A stretch of 64,000 nt of DNA from Omphalotus guepiniiformis (GCA_028554645.1 JAQOOI010000018.1:1488001-1552000), one strand, 5' to 3'. Positions 1 through 11,245 are shown, counted from the stretch's first letter. The notes: a model not told the origin generated them from the sequence alone. A program made the numbers and translations.

Positions 1-1711
1 TCTGATTTAGGTTGTCCGTAATTTTGTTCTCGGTCCCCAAAGGTACAAGACCCATAGATGGCTGGCTTCTTCTGTCCGTCACGAACCTGATACAGCGCCC
101 ATCCTGCTCCAATCCACGAAGCATCAACTCCCACAACCACCATCCCTTCGTCTGTTTTTCGTCCCTTCCGAGATATCGCACAAGCTATATCGTAATCCAC
201 CTTGATGAGTACCGGGGCCGTCGTGATCCGGTCAACTAGCTCGTTCATCGCTTCTTCCGCTTCACCTGTGAATTGAAACTCGTGTTCAGTGTTTGTATGT
301 AAGAGAACAGTCAATGGCTTAGCGATGAGCGCAAAACCCTTGATCCACCTCCTCCCGACTCCGGCAAGACCCAGAAATTGACGAACTTCCGACACCGATG
401 TGGGCTTCTTCCACTTCCTCACTTTACCTACCACATTCGGCTCAATGATCCATCCTTCCAGAGCTACAATTGTCCCGACGATTTTAAGTTGGAATGCCGC
501 AAGGATAGCCTTGGATCCTGACGCCGTTATTCCTGCGTTTATGAAAGCCCCCAAGAGCAAGTCGAGATTCTGTACGTATTCGTAAAAGAATCTTCTGATC
601 TTCGAATTTCCAGGAATGGTCTCGTCGTTGTACCGGGATTTCGGACCTTTTAGACCGCAATCGTCCACAAAATTTCTCGCGAACGACTTGACGTTGTCCA
701 ACGCATGACTAGTATCCCTCTGGAACTCCTGGAGTGCGTTCGTATACCCTTGGACCAAAGTGCACTGTTGCTTTGCTCCCGCCGGCGAATGGAAAGCTTG
801 TAAGGGTCTCGAGGATTCGGCCACCCATCTCGCGTCAAATCCAGAAAATAGATCAAATAGACCATATATGGCATATCCTAGAAAGTCTTCAGCAAACTCG
901 TTTACGTTTGGAGGAAGAGAAGCGTCTTGGACGGTGACCGCATTTAGTTCCTCTAGGTTCACCACCAGTCTAACCCCCTTCTTCTTGGCGACAGCAAACA
1001 GAGCAGATCTATAGCTTGATGTGGTGGGTTCGAATCTCCCGGCCTTTTCTTGCGAGTTGATTTCGTCGATGACCAGTTGTTCCAGCGCCTTCGGAATTCT
1101 GATCGGAGGTCGTTGCCACGGGGTATGCTCGATCGTCGGAATTTCGTAGTCTGGATAATATTCACGAGAGAAGTAACCCTTTTCGCTGAAGTCGAACGCA
1201 AACGCCATTTCCCTGGTAACCACAACGTACGCGAGAAGGTTGATTTCGTCGTCCGAGAATGACGATGGTTCGATTTTGCTCAGCATTTCCTCTAGCCTCG
1301 TTAGCGTGACCCTCGTGCCGAAAGGAAGTTGCGTGTACGGAATAGGATGTAGAGGGAGGATCAAGGGTATCGGCTGAGGTATCGGCTTGAATTGTTGTGC
1401 TCTAGGGTTCGGCATGTAGGTCGGAACAGGTCTATATTTTCTGTGGACGGGCTTGTATCGTCTAACAGGAGTAGCTGAAAGGGCTGAATTATTAAAGACT
1501 CGATTAGTCCAAGGTGTAAGTATAATACTCGATGAGTCAAGAGGTGAATTTCGAAAATAAGATTGAAGAAAGTAGTCGTAAGTATCGTTTGGGTTCAGGG
1601 AAAACAAGGAGTCAAATTCTGAGAACTCATCGTTGCCTAATAATCCTTCTAGTGACCTTCCCAAGGTTGCCGGAGCCGCATGGAAGATCTGGTTAACAGA
1701 CCCCGGCTTTA
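1..1711 (-). CDS. pol: Pol polyprotein (reverse transcriptase and start of RNase H), partial
   Basis: Read in the -1 frame relative to gag. After about 100 variable residues come a typical gypsy RT N-terminus (LEQLVIDEINSQEKAGRFEP), VAKKKGVRLVVNLEELN, YAIYGLFDLFSGFDARWV (motif A) and the catalytic box FVDD at 660-671. The connection domain (FLGLAGVGRRWIKGFA) follows, then an RNase H start (VVVGVDASWIGAGWALYQV). The frame is open to base 1, so RNase H completion and integrase are beyond the edge. The first ATG in this frame is about 85 codons in (near plus 1415), which supports translation by frameshift from gag rather than a separate start. The box is FVDD rather than the commoner Y[IVL]DD. 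Confidence 0.88.
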
Positions 1712-4117
1712 AAAATCCTCTTCGTCGGTTACTTCCTCTAAAATTGCGCTCTCCTGTCGGTCTCCCACGAAGCACCTCTTGATTTCAGTCGCGTTTCTCG
1801 GGTCCTTCGGGTCGGTGAGAGCTATAGTTATCGTCGGTTTTACCTTTGTTTTGTCGCATACTTCTTTCCACATAAACATACGCATTGATCCGTCAAACCC
1901 GAAGTCGAGTTGAGCCCCATACGTCCGCATGAACGGTTGCCCGAGAATGATCTTGTGTTTGCCAAGGCTGAACCTAGAGACGAATAAGTGATGTGAGAAT
2001 TCGTGGGCACCTACCATCATTGGTACATCAGTTACTACTCCTTTCAGAGGTTCCGGACCTCCGTGTACGCCTTTCATAGACCATTTCATGCCTTCGAAGT
2101 CTACTGGCAAACGAGTGTCTTCTGCGAGGTCAGCTTCCATGACATTTAATTCTGATCCTGTATCTATGAGACAAAGGACGTCAATCCCCTTCAGGTTTAC
2201 TGTCAGCTTCCCGGTCGCCATCGCGTAGAGCTTCACTTCTTGATGCATCATTACCGCGCTAGCATACTTCCTTAGGAATTCCGGCATATCCTCGGGATGT
2301 TCACAGCAGAGGTTGTCTGCGACCCAGTTCCCGGATGTGCACATGGACATGTCATATTCCGAAGCTTTCGTGACATACTCCTTTCTCGTCCTTGTTGTAT
2401 CTGCCATTAGTTTCTGAAGAGCTGGGCTCGCACCTATGATATCTTTGATCGGGATTGTCATCTGTACGTTCATGATAGAGTCGTAAACCCTTTTGACGTC
2501 AGTGTTGCTTTGAACGTCAGATGTAAAATGGTACTTCTCTTTCTTCTCTTCTTTCATCTTGACGTCCTTGTTCTTGTCCAACGAGGGAACCGATGCCTTC
2601 CATCCGTCCGGTCTGTTGATAGAATGTTGAGGAGGAGGGATGTCGTTGTCCTTTTTCTTCCTCTCCACGATTGTCGGTTCAGGTCTCTGTTCTCTTCCTT
2701 TACCTTTCTCTTCTTTTCTCCCTACAGGGTCGAACCTAACGTTGGTGTCTCTACCAGATCGAAGGGCCGGATAAGCATCCAGAGCGGAGATAGCAAATTC
2801 ATCTCCTGCCAACGCCCTACCGTTACCGTACATCAATTCTATGGCGTTGATCTTTGACATGTGTGGGGGCGTGTCCCTTGATTGATTAGTACGAGCATTC
2901 TGAGCCGTATTAGCAGCAGTGTACAGATCCCGAAGATATCCTGCCATTCCCCCCACGTACCCACCGGGGATTCGAGGAAGCGGGTTTCCATCTGGTAATA
3001 CATACCTTCTCGAATCTTCATCGAACCTAATCAGATTCTCGCGCAAGAGCCTTGGGGTTTCGTCGCATTTTGAGGGGTGTAGTCCGTGACTGATCTCCGG
3101 TTCCTCTTTTCCACACATGAAGCATCTTCTGGCATACGTATTTTGCCTAGATATGTCCCCTTGGGGCTTCTGCGGTTCCTGAGCGGTCATATTGTTCTTC
3201 CCAGAAAGAGAGGACATAAGGGACATCACCTGTGCTTGGCTGATCCTTAGCTGTTCAAGTTTGCTAACCAGCTCGTCCATAGAAATTTGATCTCTAGAGG
3301 CCGTGTCGTAACTAACCTTAGGCGACGCTGAATTGTTCGCGATCTTCCTCCTTGATCCTTCAGAATCCAGTCGTACATCTTCAGACCTGTCCTTGTCGTC
3401 CTCGTTTCTCCAGGGTTCATAAAGCAGGGAGTTTTTGTCAAACTTAGTATAGAGGATCTTTACCGAGTCCGTGATTTTAGGAGCGCGACTCCTCGACCTA
3501 TTCGTTACTGGTACGAGGTTGAAGAACCACTCTTTCATATCCTTCGGAACCCCGCTGACAAAGTAGAAGTTGCGTTCACTGTCCGAGAGCAGCCCATCCT
3601 TGACCAAAGGGGCAGCGAACTTCTGAAAGGACTGATTATACCTATCAATTGCGCTTTTAGAAGAAAAGGAAGGCTTAGCGGATTGGGCTTGACAGAACTT
3701 GCGCAGATCTTCGACCGTTACTGTCGGGTTTTGATCCATAGCTCCATACAAGGCAATTAGCGTTTCTTTTGCGGTATCCCATGTTTTCAAGACCAGTTCG
3801 ACGTCGAATTCCGGCATATACCTCAAGGTGTCCTGTACGTCCTCAGTCGAGTAAAAGTATATGTAATCAACCCTCTCGTTCTCGTCCAAGTTCGCCGCAT
3901 CCGCATGTCGCTTCACAACCTCCAGGAATTGTCGAACCCTGAGTCTGTCAAAAAGCGGAGCGTGCTGGGTGCCGGGGATTGGCATCGCTACGATGAGTTG
4001 TGTGGTAGCGGACATATTTGCTGGTGTCGATGTAGCTGAAATGGATGGTTCGGTGATACTTGGAAATGTAGAGTCCGTTGGCGCGAATTCTTCTTCGGCA
4101 ACTGATGGCGTTGACAT
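1709..4117 (-). CDS. gag: Gag polyprotein with C-terminal aspartic protease
   Basis: 802 residues. The N-terminal third is capsid-like (retrotransposon-gag-type helical region with VVKRHADAANLDENERVDYI). A zinc-knuckle-like motif lies near residue 335 (CFMCG, then H and C; CX2CX11HX3C by my reading, longer than the standard knuckle). A retropepsin active site CLIDTGSEL lies near residue 650 (plus about 2150-2171), followed by the flap region and an ILGQPF motif. The frame ends with GAT TTT TAA at 1709. Pol is open in the -1 frame across this stop, so Gag-Pol is probably made by frameshifting. ATG at 4117 is the first in frame and lies about 70 bp downstream of the primer-binding site. Confidence 0.9.
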   Translation of the reverse strand: MSTPSVAEEEFAPTDSTFPSITEPSISATSTPANMSATTQLIVAMPIPGTQHAPLFDRLRVRQFLEVVKRHADAANLDENERVDYIYFYSTEDVQDTLRYMPEFDVELVLKTWDTAKETLIALYGAMDQNPTVTVEDLRKFCQAQSAKPSFSSKSAIDRYNQSFQKFAAPLVKDGLLSDSERNFYFVSGVPKDMKEWFFNLVPVTNRSRSRAPKITDSVKILYTKFDKNSLLYEPWRNEDDKDRSEDVRLDSEGSRRKIANNSASPKVSYDTASRDQISMDELVSKLEQLRISQAQVMSLMSSLSGKNNMTAQEPQKPQGDISRQNTYARRCFMCGKEEPEISHGLHPSKCDETPRLLRENLIRFDEDSRRYVLPDGNPLPRIPGGYVGGMAGYLRDLYTAANTAQNARTNQSRDTPPHMSKINAIELMYGNGRALAGDEFAISALDAYPALRSGRDTNVRFDPVGRKEEKGKGREQRPEPTIVERKKKDNDIPPPQHSINRPDGWKASVPSLDKNKDVKMKEEKKEKYHFTSDVQSNTDVKRVYDSIMNVQMTIPIKDIIGASPALQKLMADTTRTRKEYVTKASEYDMSMCTSGNWVADNLCCEHPEDMPEFLRKYASAVMMHQEVKLYAMATGKLTVNLKGIDVLCLIDTGSELNVMEADLAEDTRLPVDFEGMKWSMKGVHGGPEPLKGVVTDVPMMVGAHEFSHHLFVSRFSLGKHKIILGQPFMRTYGAQLDFGFDGSMRMFMWKEVCDKTKVKPTITIALTDPKDPRNATEIKRCFVGDRQESAILEEVTDEEDF

Positions 4118-4188
4118 ACGATTCCTCGCGATGAAAGATACGGTCGGTTAAGAGATAAAACTCCTATCAAAGCCTCGGATTACCAACT

Positions 4189-4206
4189 CCCCTGCGGTGG
4201 TCACCA
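4189..4206 (-). other. Candidate primer-binding site of the retrotransposon
   Basis: Minus-strand TGGTGACCACCGCAGGGG begins one base after the proposed LTR end and starts with TGG, as expected for pairing with a tRNA 3' CCA end. The matching tRNA was not identified. Confidence 0.5.
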
Positions 4207-4480
4207 CTGTGGAAGAGACGGATGGTCTGCCCAAAGAAAAGTACAGGGTAGTCGGTCGGGCACGAAAGACCGTAGACGTAAGATGACGAGATCTCGTAAG
4301 GATCACGACGCGAGGAGCTCGAGTATCTAGAAGACTGATATAAACGTCGATAAGGTAACAGAAAGCTCACTTGAAATAACTCTTGCTCGATGTAAGGCTC
4401 GATGTAGGCTCAGACTAGACTCTTTTGAAAGGATCAATGTGGGGGTTCAAGACAAAGCCCAATATCTGGCTTTCCCCAAC

Positions 4481-4487
4481 TTTTATA
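4481..4487 (-). promoter_or_regulatory. TATA box within the LTR
   Basis: TATAAAA on the minus strand lies about 365 bp upstream of the gag ATG and inside the proposed LTR, so it is the likely promoter of the element's genomic RNA. Confidence 0.5.
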
Positions 4488-4639
4488 CAGCAAGATGACA
4501 GAAGACAAGCGCGTGAAAATGAATGAATATGGTAAGTACGCGGTCACGAGTCCATCGGGTTATTCCCAATTGTTCCTTCCCTTCTCGCAAACGCGTCTCT
4601 ATCGGCTGACCACCAGATGAAAATCCCCTGCGCATCGAC

Positions 4640-5035
4640 ACCAGAGGGCGACCACTCCTCTTGTTCCACTTTCCCAAGGCGGGGTGTGAGCATCAGGTTC
4701 GGTGGGGCGGATTTCGACGGTCCACGAGACAATCCGGAGTAAGTATCGAATTGGAAGAGAACAGATATCCTGAGTCTATAAGTAAATCTGTAACCTGGTG
4801 AGCGATATAGAAGGGCAAAGAACGAAAGAGACTTTTGGCATAGGTAACGTATTTTTCAATGAACCGAGGGAATTCTTGATACTATAAGCTTTTGGAGTAA
4901 TGGAAGAGACACGTCTACCGTGAGGGCAGACGACTCTTCTACACCGAGGTTGACCACTCCTCTTCTCCACTTTCCCAAGGTGGGGTGATGCTCTGGTTCA
5001 GTGGCGCGGACCTTGACGGATTCGGATTCGGAGGG
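4640..5035. repeat. Two diverged direct repeats of about 85 bp in the LTR U3 region
   Basis: Units near 4645-4732 and 4941-5027 share a core (CCACTCCTCTT, then CCACTTTCCCAAGG and TGGGG or CGGGG, then a GGTTC-GTGG tail). They are about 295 bp apart, so the unit may be longer and more diverged at its edges. Repeated U3 blocks of this sort often act as enhancer-like elements, but that is inference. Confidence 0.65.
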
Positions 5036-5226
5036 CGTAAGTACAAGAAGAATATTTGAAAGGTTTCGTGGTAAGTATGGAAAAAGGGAAATATTCTTAC
5101 TTAAAGCATGAATCATCGATATCGATAACTTGAGAGAACAAGATGTAAATGCGGGGTATGTAGACTCTATGTCCAAAAGATAAGGGGATGCGGATGGCGA
5201 CGTGTAGGCCATACGGCACTTCCACA

Positions 5227-6991
5227 CCGTGTCCGTGTCTGTTCTGTCTAATAGCTTAACACCCCCACCCCCTATGTCCACTGTCCACTGTGATTGTCCC
5301 GGCCCCCTACATGCATGCATATATGCATATGTATATAGTTATACTATTCGTGTCCTTTCGTATTGTTTTTGTTTCTTTTTCTTCTTCATTAGGCGGTCTA
5401 TCTACGTACGAGTACTTGCGTATAGTGCGAATTCGAATCAAATCTACGGCTTACCTTTCCTGTAAACAATTTCAGAAGTGAGTCAATGATCCCTATTAGT
5501 ATATAGTATGTTTCGCGAAGGATTCCTCTTCCCACGGCATCTTGTGCATTGCAGCCTTGCGCTCGTACCACCAACCTCGTTCACTGAAGCTCAAGCTCAA
5601 GTTCAATGTACTGATTCTTGAACAGTCAACGCATTTGGAAGGAAGGAACGTCGAGTAGCCCGCTAGCACGTATTCGTAGTTCTGGTTCCTGCCATCCATG
5701 TATGATGTCGACTCCCGACTCTCTCATGTACACACATATCCCAGAAAAAGTCAAATTGGATCCCGGCGTCCATGCATTGAATCCGACGAATAGCGTCCAA
5801 GAGGGCGTCGCAATCTAGTTCCAGCCTTGGCCCGACGTGTACACTCGAAGGGCTCCTACCTTGCCTTGAATACGAAGGCGAACGAGAGGCATCCTATGCG
5901 GTTTTGATAAGTCGCGGTTGCGTCTGAATGCAATGGGAAAGGGAGCGTCCGGGCGGCGGTGGGTGGAATGTGAGTCGGAATTTGAGTGTGGAATTTGAGG
6001 TACGGGTTGTTTTTATGACTTCTTGGGATGAAGAGGTTTCAGAGATGGGTAGGGTAGAACGTTGTAGTTCCTGGTGCAGTAGGACGTCATGCGTTTACTC
6101 GGCTTATCTCCGTGATTATCTTATCTTTCACTCTCAGTGGTGATTGAAGCTCCGTTCGAATGCGTCGGCAGGCACACGTCATAGTCCATCTTCGACCAGT
6201 TTCTCCAGTAGATTCACTCACCTTCCTACGTCGTGCACTTGAAATCCACGTAGATGATGTACATCAGTACATTCTAGACACTAGCGTCTTTCGCTTCCGT
6301 GTCCTGCGGCTGCTGGCTACCTTACGAGCTCCCTTCACTGTCAGCGGCCTTATTGTGCCCTAGTATCTCCGTCTGGCTTTCTCAGGTCTTCTGCCTAGTT
6401 CTAGTCCTTCTTGGATCTTCGTTTCTGCTTATGATATTGATATCGACCCATGGCCATGTCAGTGTCTATTAGTATTTCGCCCTTCGCCTCGAGCACGCGC
6501 AGACTTATCTACTTGTTTCACCGGACCTTCAAGGAGTTCCATAGTTCCAGCTTGTATGCGGTACACAACCCTGCTTCAGTTATCCGCTAGTACATAGTAC
6601 ATAGTATAGCCAACGCTAGCGTCATCTTTCAATCACTAGTGATTGAAACCCTTGATCAGGAGATGGGAATTCTACTATACACTACTATACACCGATGTCA
6701 TCTGACCCCCCTTCCCTTAGCTTCCCCTTCACACAGCAGCCACTAAAAGACTTTACCTTCACACTCTGCTCCGATACTCTAGGACCTGGAACCGCCAATG
6801 GGCGCGCAACATATATCATCTATCATCAGGTCACCCGGCACATGTGGCCCCGTGCTGTCTGGCAAGTGTTCTTCGGATTCCAGATGATGATGATACATTG
6901 ATAGTGATTAGTGATTCAGATATCGCCCCCCTTCAGTCTTCTATCTCGGCTTTACCACCGCGGGTATGCTTATGCAGGGCTTATGCTAGGG
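5227..6991. other. Intergenic, no gene recognised
   Basis: The short open frames here (all under 80 codons) show no motif or codon pattern I could support. There are AT-rich patches such as alternating TGCATATATGCATATGT near 5310-5330. Nothing else was identified. Confidence 0.5.
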
Positions 6992-6999
6992 TATAAAAA
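6992..6999 (+). promoter_or_regulatory. TATA box of the Kre9/KNH-like gene
   Basis: TATAAAAA lies about 185 bp upstream of the ATG at 7180, followed by a plausible 5' leader. Confidence 0.5.
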
Positions 7000-7179
7000 G
7001 CTCCATCATGAAGCGGGGCTATTTTCTCTTCAGTGTGCCTCCGTCACTCACTGTCGACATCAGCCACTGTCTCGAGGGGTCTCAGAGAGCTTTTGCGACC
7101 GAGAACGCCTCAACCTCGTTACATCCACATCTCCGCATCCCATCCCATCCCAATAACGAAACTCACGCCTAACACGAAC

Positions 7180-7897
7180 ATGAACTTCCACTTCCATTTC
7201 CTACCCCTCCTCTTCTTCGCCCTCGCTTGCGTCACTTTCTCCGTATCCACTGTCAATGCGCTTGCGATTCCCCTCGCACCCACATTCGCACACGGTCTTC
7301 AGAAAAGAGACGTTTTCGTACCTCCCGTGCTATACCCTCACGAAGGGACTACTTGGTTCGTTGGACAGAAGCATAATGTTACTTGGTAAGTTATGTCTTC
7401 CGTCCTCCTATCCCCCGAGTCATCTGTTGAATCGCCTTTTGTCGTGGTTGATAGGGATATATCTCAAGCACCCGTGAATATCACTAACAAGATCGGAACT
7501 ATTATGCTTCGCAAGGGAGGGCTTACTACACCTCGTAAGTTCTCGTGTCCCCCCCATCCCCCAATCTTTCCCCCCATCATTTCCTTTCCTTTCCTTTCCC
7601 TTTCCCTTTCCCACCGAGGTCCTTCATAGTCACTCATACTCACTTGGCGTTTCATGTACACAGTAATCCTCGCATCAGACTTCGACATCCTCCTCTCTCG
7701 AATTGAAATTACAGTTCCTTGGGTTACACCTGGTGATGATTACGCTGTCGTATGTGAGTACTTGAGTTACATACTGCCATCGTTCGGCATTCGGTTTTCC
7801 ATTGTCAAGTTTCTGATCTTCTTTTCTACTTAATATGTTAGTGTTTGGAGATTCGGGTAACTTTAGTCCCGAATTCACTATCACAGGTAGCGAGTAA
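7180..7897 (+). CDS. Secreted Kre9/KNH-type (Ser-Thr-rich GPI-anchored family) small protein
   Basis: Four exons: 7180-7385, 7455-7534, 7664-7753 and 7842-7897. They join in frame to 143 residues. The N-terminus is a clear signal peptide (LLFFALACVTFSVSTVNALA) with a likely KR site (LQKRD) shortly after. The body is an immunoglobulin-like KNH module: VLYPHEGTTWFVGQKHNVTW, then ITNKIGTIMLRKGG, ILASDFDILLSRIEITVPWV, PGDDYAVVLFGDSGNFSPEFTI. This is the pattern of Kre9/KNH1-domain proteins linked to the cell wall (beta-1,6-glucan in yeast). The protein ends right after the domain (ITGSE), with no Ser/Thr-rich tail or GPI signal, so it is probably freely secreted. A possible alternative ATG at 7033 would bury the signal peptide and is less likely. 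Confidence 0.85.
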
Positions 7898-9104
7898 GCA
7901 CCGCCAGGGCCGGAGGGGGAGGTGTAAGAGGGTATAAGTGAACCCTGAATGGACTTGGACTTGGACTATTCCGATTCGTTTTTTCGTTGCGGGTTCTTTT
8001 GCATCGACAGAAAAGCTTTTAAATGGACTGGACAATTTACCGGACAGACGTATGTAGGCGTTGTGGAGTTTCAGATTTCTTCCGGTGTTGGGTGGTAGCT
8101 GTGATAGTTTCACGCCTTTTGTCCTGCCTACTTCTCTTCTCTTCTCTTCTCGAGTTATTCGTTATCATTGACAGCGTGGACGTGTAGGTTCTAATCGCTT
8201 CACGATTCACGCTTCACGCTCATGGACTCGCATTGCCATGAACCTTGATTTACTTACTTACTTACCTTACTCACTTATCATTGTCATTGATGTAATATGT
8301 ACGAAAATCGAAACGCGAACGCACGATGTCTTTTGGAGTCTGTCGTTTGGAATACACTTGCCTTGCCTTGCCTTGCCTTGCCTTGCCGGTCGTGTATGGC
8401 CATGACACGCATGCATGGCGTGTAGCGTAAGTATTTCGGCACCCTCGTTCTACGCCAATGATAAGGATTTCGAACTGGTCAAAGAAGCCCTTTGACATGT
8501 CAATGTTAAGGGCGCCGGCGGTCATGGTACACCGCAGTTCCTTAGGGTTCCTTTCACGTTCAATTCATTCCGAGTCAGACAGCTAGTATGTACAGTATCT
8601 TCAGAGATCTCTTTCGACGAGAGCGTGATACCGACACCGAACGTACCCAAGTTCGTCCCTGTTCCTCCCCTCGTACGCGTAAGTACTTAGAACGAAGGAA
8701 GGAGGGAAGGATTGGGAATCATTGAGACTGTTCGGGATCGAACACTGACAGCTGCAGATGATGCTCAAACACCCCCCGTGCGCGTGAGGTTTTGAGCCCC
8801 GAACTTCCAACGAAAGAACACATATTCTTCCTCTTCCCCTTCCTCTAGCTCTTTCTCGCCTCGTACACCAGTAGCCGTTTGCTGATAAGTTACGATTCGA
8901 AATAGCTCCAGTGGAGAGCAAGCGCAAGCAATTACGATGCAGGAGATTCGAGGTTTAACCAGATAGCACTCAGAGCTAAATTTCGATACATCCATGAATA
9001 CAATTTGATGCTCTCATATTGACAATACGTGCGTTAACAAAATAACCGATAATACAATTGAAACGAAGAAAACATGCCAACATCCCTCAGTGCGCAACAA
9101 CTCC
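7898..9104. other. Intergenic, simple repeats only
   Basis: No gene recognised. It holds short simple repeats: TCTTC runs near 8130-8150 and six tandem CCTTG units near 8358-8387. The small open frames on the minus strand have no supportable motif. Confidence 0.5.
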
Positions 9105-10563
9105 TCATTGCTCATTGACGAACACACTCGCCATTCCCATCCCACTACCAATGCACATGCTAGTCACAAACACTTTTTCATTATCATGCTTGGCAATATT
9201 AAATCCCGTGGCTATTTGACGAGCGCCAGCTACAGTATATTGATGAGAATCACTGAATGAACGACGAAGAAAAAACTCAGTGCAGCCGAGAGGATGTCCA
9301 ATGGCAATAGCCCCACCCCACCTGTTGAGCTTCCCTTTCGAGCTACCATCCTTCCAAGGAATACCGAGCTTTTCAGCTGAGAATACAGCCTGTGAAGCAA
9401 ATGCCTCGTTGATCTCGAAGAAGTCGATATCAGACAACTGCAGCCCAGTCTTCTCAAGAACCTGCGTACAAAAATACGGCTGTCAACACGTGAAAATTCG
9501 ACGACAAGACCTTGCATACCTTGGGAATGGCAAACGCGGGACCAACACCCATTATTCTGGGCGGTACGCCGACAGCCTGCGCAGCGACGAACTTGCCCAA
9601 GATCGGCAAACCCAACTTCTTCGCCGTGCTCCGTCTCGCCAACAAAACTGCCGCAGCACCATCCGACACCTGCGACGCATTACCAGCATGTGTCGAACCG
9701 TCCTTCTTAAACACCGGTTTAAGCTTAGCCAAGCTCTCCTTCGTCACGCCATCTCTCACACCATCATCCTTCTCCACAACGATCTGCGATTCCTTTTCTG
9801 ACTTGGGATCAATCCAAGTAGCTTTGATGGGAAGAATCTCGGGTGTGAACAAGTTTTGCTTCTGAGCTGCAGCGGCTTTTTGGAATGACAGAGCAGCAAA
9901 TTCGTCTTGCTTGGCACGATCCACTTTATGGTCGGCAGCAACATTCTCAGATGTGATACCCATGGGAAGAAGACAGTCGGCAGCCTCGGGGTTGGACAAT
10001 ACGAGGTCAGAATAACCATCAGCGGAGGCTGAGGGGCCATAACCGAATGTCATCGATTCGAAACCAGCACCTTGAAAGAAAAAAAGGATGAGTTATACGA
10101 AAAAAAAACCATGCGAAAGGCGAGCGCGCACCAATGCCAATGTCAATCTGACCTGTCCTAATTTCGTTGGCGATCTGGTTAACCGCCGTCAAACCACTTG
10201 AACATTGCCTATTGATAGTATTGATAGGAGTCGTATTGGGAATCCCAGCGGCAAGAGCAGCCATACGAGCAACGCTGGCACCTCCAGAAGGCGCTAAGAC
10301 ATTCCCAACCGAAATATCGTCAATGAGAACGGGGTCGAGCTTCGTAGAAGTATACGCATGTTTCAAAACATGAGTGAGTATCTCCTCCGGTCGTGTATCC
10401 TTAAAACCGCCTTTCCTAGCCTAGTAAAAAAGGTCCAAATTCAGTGAACAGTCCTACACGGAGGGGAAAAAAGACACGCCTTGGTGACAGCTGAACGAAT
10501 TGCACAGCAAACGACTACATCGTCGTCATGCTTCTCCAAAATCTTTGTTCGTGCAGCAGACAT
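9105..10563 (-). CDS. Acetyl-CoA C-acyltransferase / 3-ketoacyl-CoA thiolase
   Basis: Catalyses thiolytic cleavage of 3-ketoacyl-CoA in fatty-acid beta-oxidation. Exons on the minus strand: 10563-10480 (or 10478), 10420 (or 10415)-10132, 10070-9520, 9461-9105. Thiolase landmarks are present: catalytic Cys in INRQCSSGLTAVNQIA, NASQVSDGAAAVLLA, DFFEINEAFASQA, GGAIAIGHPLGCT (active-site His) and MCIGSGMG (second active-site Cys). Expected family length is about 400; this model gives about 426 because 17 codons (9228-9278) stand between GHPLGCT and GARQIA with no usable GT..AG intron. The first intron has either an AAG|GC donor, or a GT donor two bases later with a shifted acceptor; both keep the frame. 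I see neither a convincing PTS2 at the N-terminus nor a PTS1 at the C-terminus (VNEQ), so peroxisomal location is unproven. Confidence 0.9.
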
Positions 10564-11245
10564 TATAACTCGATTCGATTCTAGAGGGTCCGTAGAAAGC
10601 AGTGGTGGTGGTGGTATGAAAGCGAAGGAACGGTAATCCCAAAAAACCGAACGTGGATTATAAAATGATGTGTAGCATGTGATTTTCCGAAGCTGATGTT
10701 ATGTAAGTATCGGTGGCGGGACCGATATTGCCGGATTAATCGATTAATGCTTCAGTTGATTTTGATTTCTTTCAATTTATTTTTTGTCGTCTTTCACGCT
10801 TTTCAGTCATCCGGCTACCTGCAATTACCGCTCGTTCATTCCGTCTCCTTACATTGAGCATCTCCTCGGTCAGGCATCCCCGAGGTCAGGCATCCCCGAA
10901 GAATGAATCACGGTCAGTGTATGGTGTGCGGTATGAACTGTACGTTCATATATCATTATGTTTTGGTCGGTGATTCCCTCTTCCTGAGCAACGCTGCATT
11001 TTATGGTTTTTGCAGTTGGGTCAAGATGTCTACGAGCAAGTTTTCCAATGGCTCAAATGGAATTATCAAGACGAGGTTGTAAGCTACGAGGAAGTGTCTT
11101 CTCCAATCGCATTCACTAACTGATGATCTTTCGGTGACGAAGGTTTGACAACAGGAAATTGTTTGCACTTATACACATTTAATTTCATGAACAAGCAAGC
11201 TCAAGGTACCACAACTTCAGGCCTTCAGGGGTTACGCCGGGGTAA
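10564..11245. other. Intergenic between thiolase and MYND gene
   Basis: No gene recognised. There is a short tandem duplication (GTCAGGCATCCCCGA twice) near 10870-10900. The thiolase promoter must lie just above 10563. Confidence 0.5.

Larger units (their letters stand above)
1..5226 (-). mobile_element. Ty3/gypsy LTR retrotransposon, 5' part, running off the left edge
   Basis: Read on the minus strand, the order is LTR (5226-4208), primer-binding-like site (4206-4189), gag with a C-terminal retropepsin (4117-1709), then pol with reverse transcriptase and the start of RNase H, open to base 1. The protease-RT-RNase H order with a FVDD catalytic box fits Ty3/gypsy. Integrase and the second LTR must lie outside the window, so age from LTR divergence cannot be judged. 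No internal stop was met in the gag or pol frames read, so the copy could be intact. Confidence 0.9.
4208..5226 (-). repeat. 5' long terminal repeat of the gypsy element (inferred, 1019 bp)
   Basis: On the minus strand the segment begins TGTGGAAG (plus 5219-5226) and ends CTTCCACA (plus 4208-4215), a perfect 8-bp inverted terminal pair of the TG..CA type. One base later comes a TGG-starting primer-binding-like site. A TATA box lies inside at 4481-4487. The partner LTR is outside the window, so the boundary rests on these signals only. Confidence 0.7.

Noticed and set aside
1021..1045. GGTTCGAATCTCC, resembling a tRNA T arm
   Set aside because: It lies in the pol coding frame and has no cloverleaf around it.
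8355..8390. CCTTG repeat array as a regulatory element
   Set aside because: Ordinary microsatellite of about six units with no gene relation visible.
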